From: Dissophora ornata
Lineage: Eukaryota > Mortierellomycota > Mortierellomycetes > Mortierellales > Mortierellaceae
NCBI GenBank assembly: GCA_025201705.1
Contig: MU616695.1
Span: 17,623 to 53,983, forward strand
Length of the DNA stretch: 36,361 nt
Reading direction: 5' to 3'
In this document: piece after piece, positions 1-6,509 of the stretch
Numbering within the stretch: position 1 is the stretch's first letter
How the letters are laid out: each line of letters begins with the position of its first letter
Position numbers and translations under genes: made by a program
Notes under the pieces: model-generated
What the model was told of the DNA's origin: nothing
Seen by the model: only the letters and a program-made list of their open reading frames with translations
The model's database searches: none

Positions 1-396
1 ACACTGAGTGGCCATAGCGAAGTTGTTTCGAGCATCGTGTATTCGCCAAAAGGTGATCAGATTGCGTCTGGCAGTTGGGACAACACAGTGCGGCTGTGGG
101 ACGTTGTAACGGGTCAGTGTCAGCTAGTAATTCAAACCATTGATGCCGTCTCCAGCCTCGACTGGAAAGCAATACTTGTCGGCAATTGTTTGGTGACTGG
201 CTGTCGTGATGGGTCAATTCGACTGTGGCTGGTCACTGAACATGGAAACGAATATAATGCACGGTTGCATTGGAGATCTCCGCCAAACGCGCTTAGTTTG
301 GTCGGTACCTCAATGCATGACGTTGAAGGACTGAATCGTGTGAATAAACAACTCTTGGAGCAACGTGGGGCCGTGGGCGAGCCGTGGCCGTTGTAG
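1..396 (+). CDS. 3' end of a WD40-repeat gene (partial, left edge)
   Basis: The frame is open from base 1, so this is the C-terminal end of a gene lying mostly to the left of the window. It starts inside a WD repeat (TLSGHSEVVSSIVYSPKG), has one further canonical blade ending VRLWDVVTG, then the diverged last blade ending IRLWLVTEHGNEYNARLHW and a short tail (DVEGLNRVNKQLLEQRG) before TAG. The same tail, nearly residue for residue, ends the NACHT-WD40 gene at 19446 and the fragment at 3541, so all three belong to one family. In the complete relative the WD repeats follow a NACHT NTPase; whether this copy has one cannot be seen. The 3' flank to about 500 matches the 3' flank of the 19446 gene. 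Confidence is high for the family, open for the integrity of the gene. Confidence 0.8.
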   Translation, partial: TLSGHSEVVSSIVYSPKGDQIASGSWDNTVRLWDVVTGQCQLVIQTIDAVSSLDWKAILVGNCLVTGCRDGSIRLWLVTEHGNEYNARLHWRSPPNALSLVGTSMHDVEGLNRVNKQLLEQRGAVGEPWPL

Positions 397-504
397 ATGG
401 GGCTTCCAGCAGACGTATATGAGGTTAGCTGGAATAAATATTGTTGGCATACAAAACGAACCTGCTGGGGATTGTCAAGGGATCTTGTAACCTGCTGTAC
501 CTAT

Positions 505-1040
505 GCTTTTCTTTTGGAGCCAGGTGTTTGATTCAAAAGATGATAAACTTGTGTCTAAATTAATTGTTTGTCCAGAGGAATGAAGCGATTTTTTTTCAGT
601 CGCTTGTTCGGAGCGTGTTTGGACGGAAAGCCATCTTTCGCATGGATTGGGTCATCTTGTCGATTTGAATGGTGCGGTCGTCAAAGGCAAAGACATAATG
701 TATTTGCCATATCCCTTGTAGGCCATAAGCAATCAGTTGAGACTCTTTAAGATGGAGTTGGTATAGTTGGTATTCGGGTTTGATGGTTATGCGGGACCGT
801 GTCCACTGAATTAGAGCACAGAGGTCTCGATCACTCCAGATAGACTTGGTAGCGATGTCCATAAGGTAGGTAACCCAAGTCCAGCGCTTAGTAGGACATG
901 AGAAGAGACATATGGTCCTTGTCTTCCGTTGTCCAACCGCAATGACAGCAAGCAGGGCTGGGAGTGCATTGCCATTTCAAAGTGCGTCACTTCTGCTGTT
1001 GCTAGCTTGTGGATGGTTCTCCACCATATATACTTGTTCA
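505..1040 (-). mobile_element. LINE-type retrotransposon 3' remnant (zf-RVT region)
   Basis: Minus-strand translation gives a decayed reverse-transcriptase C-terminal region: WWRTIHKLATAEVTHF, then in other frames the SKSIWSDRD, ALIQWTRSRITIKPEYQL and MIAYGLQGIW-like segments. The better preserved copy at 18790-19330 shows the zinc-binding pattern CCHCG...H of the reverse-transcriptase zinc-binding domain (zf-RVT) of LINEs. Here the frame is broken repeatedly. The 3' terminus at about 505-515 ends in a short A-rich stretch (minus strand) and abuts WD40 3' flank, as it does in the other copy. Between 1040 and 1150 similarity to the other copy fades. It is a dead, 5'-truncated fragment. Confidence 0.65.
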
Positions 1041-1149
1041 AAAAGAAAGTAAAGAAAAAAGCATGGGAAAGTGAGCAAGAAAAATGGAAACGTGAAGGTA
1101 GTAGGTTACCGTGGCTGTGGCTGGCCAATTCAGACTGACAGGCTGCCTG

Positions 1150-3231
1150 CTAGTATCCTGTCTCCTCGTGGCTCAAAGACCGTGCCGCGGCTATGTTTCT
1201 CAGAAGAGAGTTCAAAGTCGCTATCTCCTGGAATAGTTCGGTTCTGTCCACTGTGAATCGTGAGAACCCAAAGTCCACGAAAAAGAATTTGGCGTTCGGA
1301 CCACGGTGCTGCATGACTATATTCTGGGGTCGGATATCGCCATGAACTACACCCAGCTCATGGATAGCAGACATGGCCTCCCGAATCTTTATCGGGGCAG
1401 AGTCATCCAAAAGCTCCTGACTGACGTCTGTCCCAACAAAGTCGATCACCAGCAGCATCTCCAGGCCATCCGCAATGCCAGCAAGCCAAAGCTTAGGAAT
1501 GTGTCGACCTTGAAGTCTATGCAACTTTTGGTAAACCTTCGCCTCATTCTTGAGCTCCTCTGCAACTGAGTATTTATTCCAGATGTCGCATTTCTTGACG
1601 ACAACGTCATGACCCCGCCACGACGCTTTATAGGTTTGTGCACGTTCATTGTGCGAGATCAGTTCCATCCTCTCAAAATCAGGAAGAGTCACCCGACTGG
1701 TAGTCTTGGAAGATGTTAATTGCGTCCTGCGAGAATCAAAACTAGAAGAGCTTTACATTAGGCGTTGACTTAAAAATACCAAGTAGGATGTAGCACTTAC
1801 GGGAATGATATGAAGGCCTTAAATGAACTCTTTTTTCTTTTGTCTGATCTGGCAGCTCGCCTCCGTTTGTCGTTACGTCGCTCATCTCTGAGCATTTGAT
1901 CCCTTTGAATATCGGTCGGAGGGTCCAAGGGCTGTTCATCAGCGTTTGCCTGTCGTATGAACCACACGTAACATTGGAGAGAAGGTTCCGTGATGTCGAA
2001 GGCAATCGGGGGTGAAATTATGACGTCGTTCGCACATTGTTCCCCTCACTTCATGAACCACGTCTGTTCATAAGTTGACAAAATGCCATATCGATATCCA
2101 TTCAGTCGTATGTACAGTCGACTCCTGTTATAATGACAGAGATTTGAAGGTGTCATTATAAGCGATTGTATGGGAATGTCGTTACAACGAGAAGAAATGC
2201 ATAGTAAAAAAAATAATGAGAATTCAAGTGGTGTCACCATTATAACGGGAGTTGACTGTATCCATATGCTTGATTGACTGAGTTCTGTGCGCCCCCTGCA
2301 TACCCAGACCTGTCCTGCTCCAGATAGTCTTGCACCAAATTCTGCGACCGTAAGATGACCGGTCTCTTAATCTCAATGGGAAAGAGAGCCGACTCTGGCA
2401 ATTCTGGATCGCTGTTCTTCTTCTGGCACACTAGGTCAGGCTCACCACGTCTGAGCCTCATAATTTGGGTGGTCTCTGCAAAAGGAGTCAGGACTTTGAC
2501 TGATCCGAAGTCGTGCTCGACGAGGTCGTGAAGCATTGATTCGGGTCGAAATTTTCGGTCTTCCATGAACCGTGGACGTTCATATTGAAGGGTTGGGTCA
2601 AGCTCCATGCTGCGAACACTGTCCAAGATATCCCAAGACCGAGGTGAACACGATAGTGAAACAGTGCTGAGAGAAGAACTCAGACCAGCGCTCCGTTCTT
2701 GTTGTTCCCCAATAATAGCATCAGGCTCGCACCGCAAGAAATCGAGCACCGAGATGAGGCCTAAATGATGATTGCGTGGGAATAAAGTTAGTGCCAATAA
2801 AGCGAATGAATAGTTACTTTAGTGCTCGCGTACATTGAATTGGTACGACGGACAAGCATATTGGCGACAATTCAATGAAGAGTGCGTCTGCATTACTTGG
2901 CGGGGGTCGCTGGACGGTGATGTGGATTGCCTTCCTCAAGCAGGTCCTCAGAAAACACCTTGGACAGGCGAGTTCCAGAGCTGAGTTTCTTCTTTTCCTC
3001 CAGGATGTTGAGTACAATGGGAAGCTCCTCATCATCGTCGGTGAATGGGATTGAGACGCGCCAGAGGGTGAGGTCCTTGGCATCAACTCCATTGAAAGTG
3101 TCAGGAATCTCAGCCTTGATGGCTTTCTTGAGGTGATCCACTGTTTTCGTTCGGTCGATTTCGACAGAAAAGGCTTGAGATGTCGACTCTCCATCAACAA
3201 GACAGGACAGGGTGAAGTGGTTGTCAGCCAT
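1150..3231 (-). pseudogene. Crinkler (CRN) protein with nuclease and kinase modules, disrupted
   Basis: CRN proteins of fungi and oomycetes join a ubiquitin-like header to variable effector domains that usually act in nuclei. Exon 1 (3231-2897) starts MADNHFTLSCLVDGE and carries the header; its usual closing motif (HITVQRPPP) is present but one base out of frame, consistent with one extra G near 2930. A 136-nt intron (2761-2896) has a CTAAC branch point. Exon 2 (2760-1801) encodes a PD-(D/E)XK fold: GEPDLV, then PIEIKRP, then NQAYGY and YRYGILSTYEQTW. It is split by a TIR element (2115-2259) carrying a stop and has a TGA at 2046-2048 where CGA is likely ancestral. A 59-nt intron (1742-1800) leads to exon 3 (1741-1150), an intact compact kinase with VVVKK, HGDIRPQN and VDFG. 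With three lesions it is best read as a pseudogene; one or two could be sequence errors. Confidence 0.75.
2115..2259. mobile_element. 145-bp MITE-like TIR element with TA target duplication
   Basis: Both ends are inverted repeats: the left end reads CAGTCGACTCCTGTTATAAT and the right end, on the other strand, CAGTCAACTCCCGTTATAAT, differing at two positions. TA lies on both sides (2113-2114 and 2260-2261), the target duplication typical of Tc1/mariner-pogo elements. The interior has no coding capacity, so it is a non-autonomous copy. It sits inside the nuclease module of the Crinkler gene; removing it with one TA restores an uninterrupted frame through the conserved GY...LRYG region. No autonomous relative is in the window. 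Confidence 0.8.
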
Positions 3232-3500
3232 GGTGTTGAATAGACTGAAAGATGAAAGAGAGACGGCAAGGGTTGTAAAGAAGGTGTGGAATGAAAAGAA
3301 AACAAAGAGGAAAGAAAGTAGGTGTGGAAAGAATGAAAAAAAAAGAAGGCGAGAGATGAAAAAAAGGAAGTGGTGACGAAGGCGATGAAGGCGTGAGAAT
3401 GGTGGCAAAGGCGAGGGAGAGTAGTAAAGAAAGGAATACAGTAGCAGATTCGTTTAAAGAGGACAATGGGTGCAGCGTGTGACATCTCAAGATTGATCAA
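3232..3500. promoter_or_regulatory. Crinkler 5' region, strand-biased pyrimidine/purine tract
   Basis: Upstream of the Crinkler start the minus strand is a long C/T-rich stretch (purine-rich on plus, 3240-3430), with runs such as TTTTTTTTC and CTTTCC. Pyrimidine-rich leaders next to start sites are common in fungal promoters. No clear TATA box was seen. Long open frames here on the minus strand come from composition only. Confidence 0.35.
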
Positions 3501-3502
3501 TA

Positions 3503-3925
3503 ACAGGTGAGTTTCACAGATTCCGTAGTCGCATGTTTCAGTGTTTGGAGATGTTTCGAGCATCGTGTATTCGCCAAAAGGCGGCCAGATTGCGGCTGCC
3601 AGTGACGACATGACAGTACAACTATGGGACGTTGTAACGGGTCAGCGTCAGCTAGTCATTCAAACGCTAGATGAAGTAAGAAGCATCGCCTGGAAAGCAA
3701 TACTTGTCGGCGATTGTATGGTGACTGGCTGTGCTGATGGGTCAGTTCGACTGTGGTTGGCCACTGAGGATGGGAACGAGTATAATGCACGGTTGCATTG
3801 GAGATCTCCGCCGAAACGCGCTTAATTTGATTGGCACCTCAATGAAAGACGTTGAAGGACTGAATCGTCTGAATAAACAGCTCTTGGAGCAACGCGGGGC
3901 CGTGGGCGAGCCGGCGCCGTTGTAG
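3503..3925 (+). pseudogene. WD40 C-terminal fragment with one-base frameshift
   Basis: Second copy of the WD40 tail. One canonical blade (VYSPKGGQIAAASDD..VQLWDVVTG) and the diverged terminal blade (VRLWLATEDGNEYNARLHW) are in frame from about 3541, then a single extra base near 3813 (CCGCCGAAACGC against CCGCCAAACGC in the copy at 1-396) shifts the frame. The tail DVEGLNRLNKQLLEQRG continues one frame over to TAG at 3923-3925. Upstream of 3541 similarity decays quickly into the Crinkler 5' region, so the fragment has lost its NACHT part. The 3' flank matches the other copies to about 4020 and then diverges, without the LINE remnant that follows them. Confidence 0.8.
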
Positions 3926-4020
3926 ATGGGGCTTCCAGTAGACGAATATGAGGGTAGCGGGCATAAATATTGTTGGCGTCCAAATCCAACCTTGCTGGGG
4001 ATTGTCAAGGGATCTTGTAA

Positions 4021-4425
4021 CCCGCGCATTGGCCACTGTACATATCCTCATTAAAAAATACATATGAGGAATATGAGGTGTAAAGTAGTGAGGCGGACGA
4101 GCTACAGCATATACCTCCAGCATTGCGTGATGGGTATGAGGTTGAGGGGTTTTTGGCGACTTCACTTCGCAGGCTGTTTTCAGGAGGCCTCAACGCAAAG
4201 CTTCATGGTGCCTTGCGCAAGGTCCATGGTCTAGCCTTCTGTTTACGTGGGGGTAAGACACAGCCTGATTTGAAAAAAAAACAGTTTAATGTGGTGTTGC
4301 GTCATGCGGGATATCTACGGTGTGGTGTTGAAGCCTTTGCATTCAGTATTTTTGAGTGCTTTCAGGTTAGAACTGGCACAAAGTGAGTTCTGCAAACATG
4401 GAGGAATGGCCAAATATCAAGACTC
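4021..4425. other. Intergenic stretch, nothing recognised
   Basis: Sequence after the second WD40 tail. An 87-codon open frame at 4123-4386 (plus) has no recognisable motif and no relative in the window; I do not call it a gene. There is an A-run at 4274-4281. Confidence 0.4.
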
Positions 4426-4851
4426 ATGAAAATCGACTACTCGTCAGAGTACAGGGCTATACAGGAAGCATCTAGAACGTGTGGCATCACAACGCTTGCC
4501 AGGGTACTAGAGCTGAGTTTGCTCGAGGCAATAAAAGAGGACCAGGGATCACTGAAGGACTTTGGAAATTACCTACCTGATATAGTTGATGCCATGGAGA
4601 ATGCGCAACTTGATAGCATCAACTGTTTCGCGGCTCTACAGCTAAAGCGGCAGCAGTAGCAACAGAAGTTGGAGAAGCAGTTGCAACAGCTTCAGCAGGA
4701 GGTGTAATGTATCAATCAGCATATCCAAATGTTCTAGGAGACATACCAGCATGCCGTTCAGGTCCCTGAGTAGGCGATCAAGGAGCATGCAGCCTCACAA
4801 GCGCAAAAAGCACGCAACTCAAAACTAACTTTCTGGCAGCCGTTGCGCTGA
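4426..4851 (+). pseudogene. Decayed Gln-rich coiled-coil reading frame
   Basis: One frame stays readable for 141 codons from ATG 4426 to TGA 4849-4851, but with four internal stops: TAG 4657, TAA 4705, TAG 4735 and TAG 4771. Between them the translation is coherent and amphipathic, Gln/Lys-rich (for example QQKLEKQLQQLQQEV and AIKEHAASQAQKARNSK), as in a coiled coil. Every stop is one C-to-T change from a Gln codon, which fits the Gln-rich context. The N-terminal part (MKIDYSSEYRAIQEASRTCG) is not recognised. The function of the ancestor is unknown. Confidence 0.5.
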
Positions 4852-4887
4852 TGACAACAAACATGGCGTCGTGCGTCGTGCGTCGTG

Positions 4888-5122
4888 CTGATCCCTTTAA
4901 TTCAGCCGACCAAATAATATGTTGTCCAAAACCTTGCACGTAGATCCATCATGGATTAATATATATATACTGCGATATATGGTGCTAACATGCCACACCT
5001 TGGTCAGCCTTGCTAATTCCTTTACTTTGGTCGGCCAAATAATTTGTACAAAGCCTTACACGTAGATCTATTATGAATTGATAGACTCATAGCGATTGAT
5101 AGTCGTGCCACACCTTAGTCTG
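4888..5122. repeat. Degenerate tandem duplication (about 120-bp unit)
   Basis: Two imperfect direct copies lie side by side. Unit 1 (about 4888-5010) contains CGACCAAATAAT, CACGTAGATC and ATGCCACACCTTGGTC; unit 2 (about 5017-5122) contains CGGCCAAATAAT, CACGTAGATC and GTGCCACACCTTAGTC in the same order. Unit 1 also holds an (AT)n stretch near 4957-4970. The function is unknown. It lies just upstream of the XPG-TnpB-like gene. Confidence 0.6.
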
Positions 5123-5124
5123 CG

Positions 5125-5130
5125 TATAAA
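5125..5130 (+). promoter_or_regulatory. Possible TATA box upstream of the XPG-like gene
   Basis: TATAAA about 240 bases before ATG 5370, followed by a pyrimidine-rich leader and a TTCATTGCCAG immediately before the start codon, which could be the acceptor of a 5'-UTR intron. Position and motif only; weak support. Confidence 0.3.
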
Positions 5131-5369
5131 CACTGGGTGCTTCATTACAAGATAATCCAATCTTCACTTATTTCAGTCCCTACTTCCTACAAAAGACAAC
5201 CTCGCCCTACTCTCATAATCTTTCACTAGGTTTAAACAGCAATCCCACACCACGCCTCATCTCTCCATAGGTTCGCATGTGCTGCCTGTGCTATGGCTAT
5301 TCGTCATTGCGTTTTCTTTTACCACATAACTGCTAATGCTGCTGACCTTTATCCTTATTTCATTGCCAG

Positions 5370-6412
5370 ATGGGAGTCACAGGCTTTTACCAAGCTCTTA
5401 AGAAGCGCGGGCTCGATCCACCTCCTACGGATATCCAGGAATGCAAGAACAAGCTTGTCGATATTGATCTATTCGGCTCGTTTTACGGGTGGCTCGTAGG
5501 ACAGATCACGGGTGACTATGGTCCCACCAAGGTTGCTAAGGTCAGCCATGCGGTGGCAGCGCGACTAGCCAACGATTTCACACCAGTACAATGTACCATC
5601 CGCATTGACGGCGCTCCTTCCGTGCAGAAGCAGAAGGCGCATATCGAACGAAAAAATTCGCGGGCGGCAAGCTTCAGGGCCCTGGAAGCGAATTTGAAGG
5701 CCATGGGAACGAAGTCTGCAAACGGCCAATGGACATCGCAAAGCCTCATGCGTAAAATAGAGAAGGGTCTCCACAGCGTGTTTCGATTCGAGTCAGCCGA
5801 CAAGAACACAATGCGGGATATCTTCCGAGAGAAAGGATTCCAAGTTTGTGAATGCAAGACCGAAGCCGACGTCTGCATTGCACGCACTCTGGCCGGATCT
5901 TCGCCTGATCGGCTCGTGGTATCGGCCGACTCTGATCTGTTGATCTACCAACAGGTTGCCGGAGTTTTACGGCCAATCATTCGTGGGTCCTCGTATGCAT
6001 CGTACACGAAAGACGATGTCACTCGCGTTCTCCAGCTCCCAAGCGCGGACCACGTTACGCTCCTTGGGGTCGTTTCGAAAAATGACTATTGCGAAAACAT
6101 TTCGGGGCTTGGGATCGTCAGGAACCTCGAGCTCATCCGCAGCATTCCACATAACCCTGACCTCCGGTTGATGCTCCAAGTGTACATAGTTGCAGCGGCT
6201 GTCAAGATTCAAGCGCCTATAGATCCAAGCCGATTCAGGCCGTCGGAAGAAATATTTTTGGACCTCAAAGAAGACGTGCTTCAGCCCCAAGCAGGAGACG
6301 AGGCCGCTGATGAGGACATGCCCATGCTTGATTTCGATGACGCGGTTCATCTGTTCCGAACAAACAAGGGGTTGCGCTTTTCGGTTGCTGCAAGGCAACA
6401 TGCAGATAGAAG
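5370..6412 (+). CDS. XPG/FEN1-like (PIN-fold) nuclease module, exon 1 of a fused gene
   Basis: Structure-specific nuclease of the FEN1/XPG superfamily. The protein starts MGVTGFYQAL, the typical MG-initiated N-terminus. All the acidic positions expected of the two-metal site are visible: D31/D33 (LVDIDLFGSFY), D80 (IRIDGAP), E165/D167 (TEADVCIA), D187 and D189 (VVSADSDLLIY) and D239 (KNDYCENISGLGI, matching the DYC.I.GIG helix-hairpin-helix entry). There is no internal stop in 347 codons. Exon 1 ends at a GTAACC donor; the 97-nt intron (6413-6509) has CTAAC 35 nt before the acceptor and joins in phase to a lysine-rich linker and a TnpB/Fanzor-like part. It is shorter than cellular FEN1 (about 380 aa) and lacks an evident PCNA-binding motif. 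A host repair function seems unlikely; it looks element-associated. A free-standing product ending at TAA 6415 is possible if the intron is retained. Confidence 0.8.
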
Positions 6413-6509
6413 GTAACCCAAGCACGATTGAGTCTCATTCATGCAAATTGAGCAGTAAAGTCCAACTCTCTAACACTCCCGTACGATTATGTATGTCTTC
6501 GATGACTAG

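Noticed and set aside
568..1138. Plus-strand open frames antisense to the LINE remnant
   Set aside because: The minus-strand translation aligns with a second copy and with LINE motifs; the plus frames do not.
1306..1569. Plus-strand open frame across the Crinkler kinase
   Set aside because: Shadow of the kinase domain, which carries HGDIRPQN and DFG on the minus strand.
2115..2259. Interpreting the TIR element as an intron of the Crinkler gene
   Set aside because: The 5' side would need a GTCAAC donor, which is unlike every other donor in the window, while TIRs and TA duplication explain it fully. RNA data could still revive this.
2814..3611. 265-codon minus-strand open frame upstream of and overlapping the Crinkler header
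   Set aside because: Mostly pyrimidine-tract translation (Phe/Ser/Pro/Leu). Only its last part, the HITVQRPPP end of the header, is real coding sequence.
4123..4386. 87-codon open frame as a small gene
   Set aside because: No start context, motif, intron or relative supports it.
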